Positions 8,082-15,378 of a stretch of 25,837 nt of DNA are shown here, in pieces. Under the pieces are notes generated by a model that did not search any database, was not told the origin of the DNA, and saw only the letters and a list, made by a program, of their open reading frames with translations. The translations under genes were made by a program, and so were the position numbers. Every line of letters starts with the position of its first letter. Position 1 is the stretch's first letter. This stretch comes from an uncultured Gammaproteobacteria bacterium. Its GTDB lineage: Bacteria > Pseudomonadota > Gammaproteobacteria > Arenicellales > Poriferihabitantaceae. The DNA lies in the NCBI GenBank assembly GCA_938021685.1, contig CALIFM010000132.1, forward strand, positions 1-25,837, read 5' to 3'.

Positions 8082-8097
8082 GGTTACTTAGCCCTTG

Positions 8098-9015
8098 TTA
8101 CACGCTCTGGGGTGCGCGTTTTTGCAGCTTTAGCTTTTTACGCACTTGAGCAGGCGTCATCAGGTTTGCGCCCATATTAGTAACTATGGTGGCGGCACGC
8201 TCGACCAATTGGGCGTTGGTGGCTAGCACGCCTTTTTCTAGCATGAGGTTGTCTTCTAGACCAACGCGCACATTGCCGCCGGCTAGCATCGCAGCAGCGG
8301 CGTAGCAAAACTCATTACGGCCTAAAGAAAAGGCCGAAAATGTCCAGTTGTCTGGTACGTTGTTCACCATCGCCATAAAGGTGTTCAAATCGTCGGGTGC
8401 ACCCCACGGCACACCCATACATAGCTGCACCATGACAGGGTCTTCTATAATGCCTTCTTCGACTAACTGTTTAGCGAACCACAAATGGCCGGTATCAAAA
8501 GCTTCAATTTCAATTCGCACGCCTAAGTCAGTCATCATTTGGCCCATGGCGCGCAGCGTGCCTGGGGTGTTGGTCATCACGTAGTCGGCTTCGGCAAAGT
8601 TCATGGTGCCGCAGTCTAGCGTGGCAATTTCAGGCAAGCACTCGGCCACGTGCGCCAGGCGCTCGGTTGCACCGGCTATGTCGGTGCCTTTTTCATTCAG
8701 CGGCAATGGGCTTTCGGTCGGACCAAACACCATATCGCCGCCCATGCCAGCGGTCAAATTGATGATGGCATCCACTTCGCTATCACGAATGCGTTCGGTG
8801 ACTTCACGGTAATACTCAATTTTACGACTCGGTGCACCTGATTCAGGGTCGCGCACATGGCAATGTACGATGGCGGCACCAGCACGGGCAGCATCGATAG
8901 CTGAGTTGGCGATTTGCTCAGGGCTGCGTGGTACATGTGGGGAACGGTCTTGGGTGCCGCCGCTGCCTGTAACAGCGCAGGTGATGAATAATTCTTGGCT
9001 TTGTTGTAAAGGCAT
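8098..9015 (-). CDS. cdhC: Beta-keto acid cleavage enzyme, 3-dehydrocarnitine:acetyl-CoA trimethylamine-acyl transferase type
   Basis: A DUF849/BKACE family protein of 305 residues. It condenses a beta-keto acid with acetyl-CoA and cleaves it; with 3-dehydrocarnitine the products are betainyl-CoA and acetoacetate. Visible family marks are the N-terminal ITCAVTGSGG, the metal-binding HCHVRDP, NLTAGMGG, the GTMNF segment and the C-terminal GLEDNLMLEKGVLATNAQLVE. Start ATG at 9015 with GAGAAG about 5 bases upstream. It is the first gene of the minus-strand operon and sits next to the carnitine dehydrogenase-thioesterase fusion, which supplies its substrate and consumes its product. BKACE enzymes also act in lysine and other pathways, but this neighbourhood fixes the carnitine role well. 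Confidence 0.9.
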   Translation of the reverse strand: MPLQQSQELFITCAVTGSGGTQDRSPHVPRSPEQIANSAIDAARAGAAIVHCHVRDPESGAPSRKIEYYREVTERIRDSEVDAIINLTAGMGGDMVFGPTESPLPLNEKGTDIAGATERLAHVAECLPEIATLDCGTMNFAEADYVMTNTPGTLRAMGQMMTDLGVRIEIEAFDTGHLWFAKQLVEEGIIEDPVMVQLCMGVPWGAPDDLNTFMAMVNNVPDNWTFSAFSLGRNEFCYAAAAMLAGGNVRVGLEDNLMLEKGVLATNAQLVERAATIVTNMGANLMTPAQVRKKLKLQKRAPQSV

Positions 9016-9173
9016 GGCGCTTCTCGGCTAAAAATAATGATGCCTTAATAGTATGCTGCATATTATGTAATTAATTGATAATTATGGCCATATAGTTAAC
9101 AATAACAGCCAATTTGCTTTACACTTCTTGCAGTTGATTTACTTGATAAGCCTTCGCATTTTTTACTTTGACC
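9016..9173. promoter_or_regulatory. Divergent promoter region between the carnitine operon and cdhR
   Basis: 158 AT-rich bases separate the divergent starts of cdhC and cdhR and must hold both promoters. A perfect 10-base palindrome, TATGGCCATA, lies at 9083-9092 near the middle and is the best candidate operator. A weak plus-strand -35-like TTAACA is at 9096-9101. I cannot assign convincing -10 boxes on either strand, as expected of activator-dependent promoters. The control logic (CdhR activating the operon when carnitine is present) is taken from the Pseudomonas homologue. Confidence 0.45.
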
Positions 9174-10160
9174 ATGAAAAATAACCAACAACAAACGCGT
9201 TTGCATGCAAGCAGCCAACCTATTGAGGTAGGTTTTTTTGTAGTAGATGGTTTTTCGATGATGTGCTTTGCTAATGCGGTGGAGCCGCTGCGTGCGGCCA
9301 ATATGATTTTAGGCGAGCGTTTATTTGAGCGCACCGTGATCACGCCTCAGGGCAAGCCAGCAATTTCATCCAGCAATTTATCCTTATTAGCGGACACTGA
9401 ACCATCAGAGGCCAAACAGTTTGATTGGCTGTTTGTGATTGCTAGCTATGATTACTTGCAATACACCGATAAGGCTACTTTGGCATCGATCCGCACCCTT
9501 AGCCGTGATGTGCAGCTTTTAGGAGGCTTTGATTGTGGCAGTTGGTTACTCGCGCAAGCCGGTTTGCTGAACAAGCACAAAGCTACAATGCATTGGCAAG
9601 AGTTGAACTTGTTTGCTGAACGCTTTAAGCAAGTGGATGTGTGTGACCAGCGCTATGTGATTGATAAGCAACGTATTAGCGCTGGTGGGGCAATTGCGAC
9701 CCTAGACGTGATGCTGGAACTGCTCCGTGAAGTGGGCGGCAAAGCTTTGTTTTATGATGTGCGCAATCTGTTTTTACACGACAGCGCACAGACTGCGAAC
9801 CGCCAGCAGCGAAGCCATGCCCTCGCGCAAGACACACCTCCGATTTTGCATAAGGTGATTGATTTGATGGAGCAGCATATCGAAATGCCACTTAAGCTGG
9901 TGGACATCGCCAAGCAGGTGTCGGTGTCGCTGCGCTCTATGGGGCGTTTGTTTGGGCAACATCTTGGCATGAGCCCGGGGCAGTATTATTTGTTGTTACG
10001 GCTGAAAACCGCGCGGCGTTTGATTGCAGAAACCAGATTAAGCATTACTGAGATTAGCTTGCGCTGCGGCTTTAATTCACCGCAGGCCTTTAGCCGTGCG
10101 TATAAGATTAAATTTGGCACATCGCCACGTGAATCAAGGCGCAGCCGCACTTTGCTTTAG
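9174..10160 (+). CDS. cdhR: GlxA/AraC-family transcriptional regulator of carnitine catabolism
   Basis: 328-residue regulator with an N-terminal DJ-1/PfpI-like ligand domain (about 15-200, starting IEVGFFVVDGFSMMCFANAVEP) and a C-terminal AraC DNA-binding domain (about 220-325). Its two helix-turn-helices are visible as LVDIAKQVSVSLRSMGRLF and SITEISLRCGFNSPQAFSRAY, followed by the family end KFGTSPRESR. In Pseudomonas, CdhR of this subfamily activates carnitine genes and GbdR the betaine genes. The divergent position beside cdhC-cdhA makes CdhR the better match. Start ATG at 9174; a TTG at 9168 would add only two residues and neither has a strong Shine-Dalgarno. The gene converges on wrbA with 10 bases between stops. 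Confidence 0.88.
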   Translation: MKNNQQQTRLHASSQPIEVGFFVVDGFSMMCFANAVEPLRAANMILGERLFERTVITPQGKPAISSSNLSLLADTEPSEAKQFDWLFVIASYDYLQYTDKATLASIRTLSRDVQLLGGFDCGSWLLAQAGLLNKHKATMHWQELNLFAERFKQVDVCDQRYVIDKQRISAGGAIATLDVMLELLREVGGKALFYDVRNLFLHDSAQTANRQQRSHALAQDTPPILHKVIDLMEQHIEMPLKLVDIAKQVSVSLRSMGRLFGQHLGMSPGQYYLLLRLKTARRLIAETRLSITEISLRCGFNSPQAFSRAYKIKFGTSPRESRRSRTLL

Positions 10161-10170
10161 CTAAAGGAGA

Positions 10171-10764
10171 CTAGGGCCGCAGCTTAATACTGCATAGTGC
10201 TACGCGCTGGCCTAGCAGCTGGGTAGCGGTTTTTTCGTCGTCTGAAATAGGATTGTTGCTGTCATGCCCTGCCACGTGGCTGGCGCCGTAAGGAGTGCCG
10301 CCTGTGATGGTGGTGGCCAATGGGCTGCCCGCAAAGGGGATGCCGACTATGACCATGCCTTGGTGCATTAGCGGTAGCATCATGCTCAACAAGGTGCTTT
10401 CTTGGCCGCCGTGCATGCTGGAGGTGGAGGTGAATACGCCTGCAGGCTTGTCTACTAGATCGCCAGCCATCCAGATAGGCGCGGTTTGGTCGATAAAATA
10501 TTTAAGCGGCGCAGCCATGTTGCCAAAGCGGGTGGGGCTGCCAAGCAGTAGGCCATCGCAATTCTTAAGGTCTTCTATTGTCACATAAGGATCGCCCTTA
10601 TCGGGGATGCTGTCTTCAGTGGCTTCGCACACGGTAGATACAGGCGGCATGGTGCGCAGCACGGCTTCGCAGCCGTCTACGCTGTTAACGCCGCGCGCAG
10701 CGAGTTTGGCAAGTTTTTCCACCGAGCCATGGCGGCTGTAATATAAGATGAGTATCTTTGCCAT
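10171..10764 (-). CDS. wrbA: NAD(P)H:quinone oxidoreductase, WrbA flavodoxin-like
   Basis: FMN enzyme making two-electron reductions of quinones, thought to protect against redox cycling. The 197 residues match WrbA: ILILYYSRHGSVEKLA (phosphate loop), GLLLGSPTRFGNMAAPLKYFID, and the C-terminal STSSMHGGQESTLLS followed by GGTPYGASHV. I chose the ATG at 10764 (E. coli WrbA has 198 residues); a longer frame to 10836 would overlap the upstream arsC-like gene. It lies 34 bases after that gene and is probably co-transcribed with it, an order also seen in Pseudomonas aeruginosa. Confidence 0.92.
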   Translation of the reverse strand: MAKILILYYSRHGSVEKLAKLAARGVNSVDGCEAVLRTMPPVSTVCEATEDSIPDKGDPYVTIEDLKNCDGLLLGSPTRFGNMAAPLKYFIDQTAPIWMAGDLVDKPAGVFTSTSSMHGGQESTLLSMMLPLMHQGMVIVGIPFAGSPLATTITGGTPYGASHVAGHDSNNPISDDEKTATQLLGQRVALCSIKLRP

Positions 10765-10798
10765 AAAGGTTCTGCGTTTGCTAAGTTGGGGGGATGCT

Positions 10799-11143
10799 TT
10801 ACAAAATGGCGGTGATGTTCTCGAGCGGCCGGCCAATCGCTGCCTTGTCGTTATGAATCACGATGGGGCGTTCGATCAAAATGGGATTATCGGCTAATAC
10901 TTGTGCCCATTGTTCATCACTGAGTGATTGCTCGGCCAGTTTTAGCTCTTTATAGCGTGCTTCGCCGCTGCGCACAATATCGCCAGCAGGCATGCCTAGC
11001 AGCTGGATGACTTCTAAAATTTCATCAGCACTTGGCGTGTCGTCAATGTATTTAATCACCTTGATTTGTAAGTCACGTGATTCAAGCTCAGCTAGGGCTG
11101 CGCGTGATTTTGAGCAGCGTGGATTGTGGTATATTTTGGTCAT
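10799..11143 (-). CDS. ArsC/YfgD-family thioredoxin-fold reductase
   Basis: 114-residue thioredoxin-fold protein of the glutaredoxin-linked arsenate reductase family: KIYHNPRCSKSRAAL with the single active-site Cys in NPRCSKSR, the central LLGMPAGDIVRSGE, and the C-terminal NPILIERPIVIHNDKAAIGRP, whose Arg is part of the family's active site. The length and adjacency to wrbA point to the YfgD-like housekeeping branch rather than the plasmid ArsC of resistance operons; no arsR, arsB or acr3 is nearby. Start ATG at 11143; a TTG one codon earlier is possible. GAGG lies 11 bases upstream. Confidence 0.88.
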   Translation of the reverse strand: MTKIYHNPRCSKSRAALAELESRDLQIKVIKYIDDTPSADEILEVIQLLGMPAGDIVRSGEARYKELKLAEQSLSDEQWAQVLADNPILIERPIVIHNDKAAIGRPLENITAIL

Positions 11144-11272
11144 CAAAATAGTGCCTCAGCATAGAACGGATCAAGCTAAGATGTTAAGGGGCTTTATAGG
11201 TAGGATCAAGTAAAATACGCACAACCTGTTTTAACTATCTGCGAAAATTCACCGTAGGTACTGGATAGAGCC

Positions 11273-12139
11273 ATGAATCGAATTATTAATTACAGCAAGC
11301 GATTATTGCCTGTGCTGCGTACTATGCCGCGGCGTTTGAGTGATGGGCGTTATTTTCGGGTCGCGTCAGCTTTGGCGTTTTCTACCTTACTGGCGCTAGT
11401 GCCGTTGTTAACCGTGGCTTTTTCAACTTTGTCGTTGTTTCCAGTGTTTGATCAGTGGTCAGGGGCTATAGAAGCTTTTCTCTACCGTAATTTTGTGCCA
11501 CAACTAGGTGACCAAGTGCAGGTATATTTACATGAATTTAGCGCTAATGCAGGAGGGTTAACCGTGTGGGGTTTGATTTTCCTTATCATTAGTACTTTGT
11601 TTTTGTTGGCCACGATAGAGGACAGCTTTAATGACATTTGGCAGGTGCATGAAGGCCGCCCTTTGGTGCAACGCTTGTTGGTATATTGGGCGATGCTCAC
11701 CTTGGGACCGATCCTCATTTCAATCAGCTTATCGGTGTCGTCTTACTTGTTTTCATTGTCAGTGGTCAGTGATCAAGCGGTCCTAGTAGGGATTAAGTCT
11801 CACTTGCTGTCTAGCTTGCCCTTTGTGCTTGAATTAATGGCCTTCGTATTTTTCTACTCTGTGGTGCCGTATTGTGACGTGCAATTTCGCCATGCTTTGG
11901 TAGGCGGTATTGTGGCAACCATTTTGTTTGAGTTGGCCAAAATGGCCTTTGGTTTATACTTGATTAATTTTAACTCTTATCAGCGTATTTATGGTGCTAT
12001 TGCGATCTTGCCAGTGTTTTTTATCTGGATCTATTTATCGTGGTTGGTAGTGCTGATTGGCGCTTATGTGGCCGCTATTTTTGGCAACAAACAGCCTGAA
12101 TGGGGTGCTGGAAAAAGCGCTGAATCTGGAGTAAGGTAA
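11273..12139 (+). CDS. yihY: YihY/UPF0761-family inner membrane protein
   Basis: Polytopic membrane protein of 288 residues with about six hydrophobic helices (near 32-55, 95-118, 138-165, 178-203, 212-235 and 245-270). It has the family marks RVASALAFSTLLALVPLLTVAFS near the start, then FNDIWQVHEGRP and NFNSYQRIYGAIAILPVFFIWIYLSW. This family was long labelled ribonuclease BN (rbn), which is now known to be a different gene; its real role is unclear. It is divergent from the arsC-like gene, and the next gene follows after 30 bases, which repeats the Pseudomonas order. Confidence 0.9.
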   Translation: MNRIINYSKRLLPVLRTMPRRLSDGRYFRVASALAFSTLLALVPLLTVAFSTLSLFPVFDQWSGAIEAFLYRNFVPQLGDQVQVYLHEFSANAGGLTVWGLIFLIISTLFLLATIEDSFNDIWQVHEGRPLVQRLLVYWAMLTLGPILISISLSVSSYLFSLSVVSDQAVLVGIKSHLLSSLPFVLELMAFVFFYSVVPYCDVQFRHALVGGIVATILFELAKMAFGLYLINFNSYQRIYGAIAILPVFFIWIYLSWLVVLIGAYVAAIFGNKQPEWGAGKSAESGVR

Positions 12140-12169
12140 TTAAAGCGATTAAATTTAAGGAGGCATGGT

Positions 12170-12718
12170 ATGCAATATCTTTCTAAATCGGTCACTTTGA
12201 TGTTAACTGCAGTGGCTCTATTGGGACTAAGTTTGACTGCCTTAAATGCCGAGCAGGTGCGTGATCCAGAGTAGTATTTCTTCGACGACACCTTTGGTGA
12301 TCTGCAAGAAGAGTTGACCACTACCAGCAACGAAGGTAAGGCGGCGCTGATGATCATGTTTGAAACCAATACTTGCCCGTGGTGTACACGAATGAAGCAG
12401 ACGGTATTAAATCGTGTGGCAGTACAAGATTATTTTAAAGACAATTTTCGCATTTTAGCGCTCAACTCAGAAGGCGGTGCGCCTTTAGTTGACTTTGATG
12501 GCACTGACATCAGCGGAATTGATTTCGCCAAACGCCTCCGGGTGCGTGCCACACCGGTGTTTATGTTTTTTAGCGCTGATGGTGAATTGCTAACCAAATT
12601 TACTGGTAATACAACAAACTCAGATGATTTCTTGTTACTGGGACAGTACGTGGTGGGTGGTCATTATACGACACAGAAGTTTAGCCAATTTCGCCGTGCT
12701 GCTAAACAGCAGAGCTGA
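12170..12718 (+). pseudogene. Exported thioredoxin-like protein interrupted by an in-frame TAG
   Basis: A strong Shine-Dalgarno (AAGGAGG, 12157-12163) precedes ATG 12170, which starts a clean signal peptide (MQYLSKSVTLMLTAVALLGL, ending near LNAEQ). After RDPE a TAG stop stands at 12272-12274, and the same frame continues without shift as YFFDDTFGDLQEEL, then FETNTCPWCTRMKQTVLN with a CPWC redox motif, RVRATPVFMFF and a normal end at 12718. Related exported thioredoxin-like proteins downstream of yihY have a DP-x-QYFF type sequence here, so CAG (Gln) to TAG is a simple explanation. A restart inside (TTG 12314) would give a 134-residue form without a signal peptide and without a Shine-Dalgarno. 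It may be a recent pseudogene, a sequencing error or a suppressed stop. Confidence 0.75.
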
Positions 12719-12770
12719 TCTAGGCAAACGACAGCCGCTTTGCTCGGGTTGGTTGCTATTGCTTAAGCCA

Positions 12771-14117
12771 ATGGTGCGCCAAGTTAGTTGCTTTATAGGT
12801 GGTGGCTTTTTGGTGTTAAATAGTTTGGCGCTGTTGGCTGAAGGTGTGGCTGATGTCGGAAGCGATAATGAAGAGGTTGTAGAGAACAGCAGTGCGACCA
12901 TGCCCAAGGTGCTGAGCTTAGCTTCTGCCTTAGCGTTACAGCAAGCCTCGCACCCTGCCTTATTGCAAGCTGATGCAGCAGTGCAGCGGGCGCGTAATCA
13001 GCAATCATTGATACAAGCAGACAAGGCGTGGCATGCTGAATTGCTGTTAGATGCACGTCGCGCTGAGCGCGCTGATAGAAATATTGATAGCCCATTTGGT
13101 GACAGCCGTGCTGAGCTAAGCGTGAGCAAGTTGTTGTGGGACTTTGGTGAGAGCGGTGCTTTAAGTCAAAGTACACAAGGAGGGGTTGAAGCAGCCGAGC
13201 AGTGGCGTGATTATCAAGTGCGGATAAACAGGGTAATGGTGATTGAGCAATTCTTGAATGTGCTGGTGAAAGATTACCAGTTTGCTGCGGATGACGAAGC
13301 AATGACAATTGCTTTTTTGCCCTATACTCATGCACAAGAAGAAAAAGAGCGCTATGACAGTATTTCGGAATTGGAGGTGTTAGAAAAGCACAGCCATTAT
13401 CTTGACTTATTAGCGCTAAGAAACGCAAGTCAACAGGCGCAGCGCCATGCACGCTTGCGTTTGGCATTGGCTTTGGGCTTACCTAATTCCAAGCCGTTGG
13501 ATTTGATTGAGCCAGATTTAAGCGCGTATGACCGGCCTGTGCCTGTATACGAAGAACTGTTTGAACAAATGCTGAGCAGTAGTCCTATTATTCAGCATAA
13601 GCAGGCGCAACTCGCCGCATCACAAGCCCAAAGCAGTATGTTGGAGGGTAAGCCCCGACCTAAGTTGAGCCTGAATCTGCATGCAGGTGAGTATGAGCAA
13701 GTGACATCTAGTAAAGATGCTTATCGAGCGGCCTTGCAATTGCGTATACCGTTGTTGAGCAGTGGTGTGCGGCGTAATGAGCAAGTCAATGCAGCGGCTA
13801 CCTTAAGTGAGCACCAAGCGCAGTTGGGCTTGCTGAAATATGAATTACAAGAGCAATGTTTGTTGTGGGTACAGCGGCTTACTGCTTTAAATGAGCGTAT
13901 CGAGTACAACCAAGTGAGCATAGAATACCGTGAGCGCGCGCTTGATAAAAGCCGATTGCTGTATGAAATGGAAGCAGATGTTCAGATTGGTCAGGTCCAA
14001 ACTGATATGGCACAAATGCTGGCCACTGATGCTAAACACCGTTTTGAACGTGCATTAATATGGGAGCAAATTGATGCATTGTTAAACCAACCTGCTGTGG
14101 AGTTTATCCTGCCATGA
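12771..14117 (+). CDS. TolC-family outer membrane channel protein
   Basis: 448 residues from the ATG at 12771, beginning with a signal peptide (MVRQVSCFIGGGFLVLNSLA). The mature part has the two-fold TolC/OEP pattern of long amphipathic helices: LSLASALALQQASHPALLQA at the first half's start, AELSVSKLLWDFGESG as the beta strand, then SSSPIIQHKQAQLAASQAQ and AALQLRIPLLSSGVRRNEQV in the second half. Such trimers form the outer-membrane exit duct of efflux and type I secretion systems. A frame open to 12624 would overlap the thioredoxin-like gene and adds nothing family-like. It overlaps the adaptor gene by four bases (ATGA), so the two are translationally coupled. Sequence conservation looks low, so the substrate cannot be guessed. 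Confidence 0.85.
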   Translation: MVRQVSCFIGGGFLVLNSLALLAEGVADVGSDNEEVVENSSATMPKVLSLASALALQQASHPALLQADAAVQRARNQQSLIQADKAWHAELLLDARRAERADRNIDSPFGDSRAELSVSKLLWDFGESGALSQSTQGGVEAAEQWRDYQVRINRVMVIEQFLNVLVKDYQFAADDEAMTIAFLPYTHAQEEKERYDSISELEVLEKHSHYLDLLALRNASQQAQRHARLRLALALGLPNSKPLDLIEPDLSAYDRPVPVYEELFEQMLSSSPIIQHKQAQLAASQAQSSMLEGKPRPKLSLNLHAGEYEQVTSSKDAYRAALQLRIPLLSSGVRRNEQVNAAATLSEHQAQLGLLKYELQEQCLLWVQRLTALNERIEYNQVSIEYRERALDKSRLLYEMEADVQIGQVQTDMAQMLATDAKHRFERALIWEQIDALLNQPAVEFILP

Positions 14118-14671
14118 ATCGATCTAAAAGCTATGTCCGTTTAGTATTAATGCCAAGTTTAGTGCTAGTAATGTTACTTATCCCTTTCAGTGCAAGGGTG
14201 CAAACTCTCAGTGATATGGTGAGTGATGGCAAACCTTTAGCGTTGCGGGTTGGGGTCAGTGGAGAAGTAGGGCAAGTGCTAGTTAAGCAGGGTGAACAAG
14301 TGAGTAAGGGCCAGTTATTGCTCAAACTAGATGATACTGTTTTTAAGGCGCAATTAGAGGCGGCTGCTGCATATTTGGAACAAAGCGAAGCAAAAAGTAA
14401 ATTGCATAAAGGCGATTATGAGCGCGAGCAAGAATTGTACGCAGAAGGTTCATCGTCTACGGTGCGATTGCAGCAGCAGGAAAACCAATGGCTGGCTAGT
14501 AAGGCAGAATATGCGCAGGCCAAAGCACAGCATTTACAGGCACAGCAGAGCTTGCGTTTAAGTACGATTAGTGCTCCAGTTGCGGGTGAGATAGTGGCGA
14601 TTGCGTATGAGGGGCAGCGTGTTTTAATGGAAAGAGGCGATGCCGTATTGGTTAAATTGCAGGTGCGTTAA
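14114..14671 (+). CDS. Short HlyD/RND-type periplasmic adaptor, barrel-less
   Basis: 185 residues with an N-terminal signal or anchor (about 8-27), then a split lipoyl domain (LRVGVSGEVGQVLVKQGEQV ... and ISAPVAGEIVAIAYEGQRV) around a coiled-coil hairpin (about 75-150, rich in Glu, Ala and Gln). Usual adaptors continue for 150-200 more residues with beta-barrel and membrane-proximal domains; this one ends right after the second lipoyl half (LVKLQVR). The stop is followed within 15 bases by a strong terminator, so the shortness is real in this assembly. No ABC, RND or MFS inner-membrane partner is encoded in the operon. It is either a minimal adaptor serving a pump elsewhere or the stump of a longer operon. 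Confidence 0.8.
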   Translation: MNRSKSYVRLVLMPSLVLVMLLIPFSARVQTLSDMVSDGKPLALRVGVSGEVGQVLVKQGEQVSKGQLLLKLDDTVFKAQLEAAAAYLEQSEAKSKLHKGDYEREQELYAEGSSSTVRLQQQENQWLASKAEYAQAKAQHLQAQQSLRLSTISAPVAGEIVAIAYEGQRVLMERGDAVLVKLQVR

Positions 14672-14685
14672 AAGTGATTACTAGA

Positions 14686-14713
14686 AAAAAAGCGGCTAAA
14701 AAGCCGCTTTTTT
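14686..14713. terminator. Bidirectional rho-independent terminator
   Basis: A perfect 12-base stem (AAAAAAGCGGCT / AGCCGCTTTTTT) with an AAAA loop. The A and T runs on both flanks let it end transcription from both sides: the TolC-adaptor operon on the plus strand and the lipoprotein gene on the minus strand. Confidence 0.9.
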
Positions 14714-14739
14714 AGTATGCCTAAGCTGAGTTAGCGCTA

Positions 14740-15150
14740 TTAGTTACGGCGTGCTCCTGGGTTACCGTTTTTGTAATACTTTTCACGATACTTCAAGTAT
14801 ACAGGTGTTGGGAAGTCCTTACCTTGGCGGTTGAAATAAATAGTAGAGCGATTGTTATGTGTGCCTGTTCGAATTACGCCGCTGAGCGCTTCCCCTGCGC
14901 CATTTACCATCGTCATGCTTCTGGCATCACCGAGGATACCGGTGGGAAGAATCACCAAGGTGCCGGTGCCTTCAGAACGTGGTTTCCAAATCCAACCATC
15001 TGGCCATGGTAGCGATTGAGCATCGATGTCGGCTGCTGCTGTTGCTCCAGGTTCTCCTGAACCTGAATTGGAACTACTACCGCCGCAGGCAGTCAGAGCT
15101 AATACAGACAGCAGCATTAAAATTTTAGAAAAGCGAGATAGGAGTCTCAT
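14740..15150 (-). CDS. Small lipoprotein of unknown function
   Basis: 136 residues with a clear lipoprotein signal: basic start MRLLSRFSK, hydrophobic core, and lipobox LTAC with lipidation Cys22, followed by a Gly/Ser linker (GGSSSNSGSG). The mature part holds WPDGWIWKPRSEGTGTLVILP and a C-terminal half rich in Lys, Tyr and Arg (YLKYREKYYKNGNPGARRN) that could be surface-exposed or bind an anionic partner. I recognise no family. It faces the adaptor gene across the shared terminator and has its own upstream region of 226 bases, so it is likely monocistronic. Confidence 0.75.
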   Translation of the reverse strand: MRLLSRFSKILMLLSVLALTACGGSSSNSGSGEPGATAAADIDAQSLPWPDGWIWKPRSEGTGTLVILPTGILGDARSMTMVNGAGEALSGVIRTGTHNNRSTIYFNRQGKDFPTPVYLKYREKYYKNGNPGARRN

Positions 15151-15322
15151 AGTGATAATTTTTAGTTAAGGGTTAAAAACATTAAAAATTCATGCGCCGG
15201 AAATACTAGCTTAAACAGAATGAGAGTTAAACTCTTATCCATAAGAAATTATCTTGAATTGGATTAGCGGTAAATTTGTAACTACTAGTGGCTAACTCGA
15301 TGTGGTTGCATATTTATTTAGT

Positions 15323-15378
15323 CAGCTAAACTTCAGCTAACAATCAGTTTCAGCTAAGACTTGTTTCAGCTAAGACTT
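15323..15378. repeat. Four TTCAGCTAA-like copies, including a perfect 16-base tandem repeat
   Basis: CAGCTAA occurs at 15323, 15334, 15351 and 15367. The last two copies lie inside GTTTCAGCTAAGACTT, repeated back to back at 15347-15362 and 15363-15378, and the second copy runs into the stop codon of the formate dehydrogenase gene. There is no terminator-like T run. It may be slippage or a protein-binding array. The rest of 15151-15346 is AT-rich and shows nothing else I can name. Confidence 0.6.

Noticed and set aside
10799..11143. Arsenic resistance locus
   Set aside because: Only the ArsC-fold protein is present, next to wrbA and yihY as in the housekeeping arrangement; no ars regulator or efflux gene.
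11273..12139. Ribonuclease BN
   Set aside because: The old label for YihY-family membrane proteins is wrong; the true RNase BN is a soluble metallo-beta-lactamase-fold enzyme.
12624..12770. Earlier start for the TolC-like protein
   Set aside because: It overlaps the thioredoxin-like frame, and the ATG at 12771 gives a proper signal peptide.
12793..13467. 224-codon open frame on the minus strand opposite the TolC gene
   Set aside because: No family-like sequence, rich in His, Gln and Pro as in antisense frames; the plus strand has a clear TolC protein.
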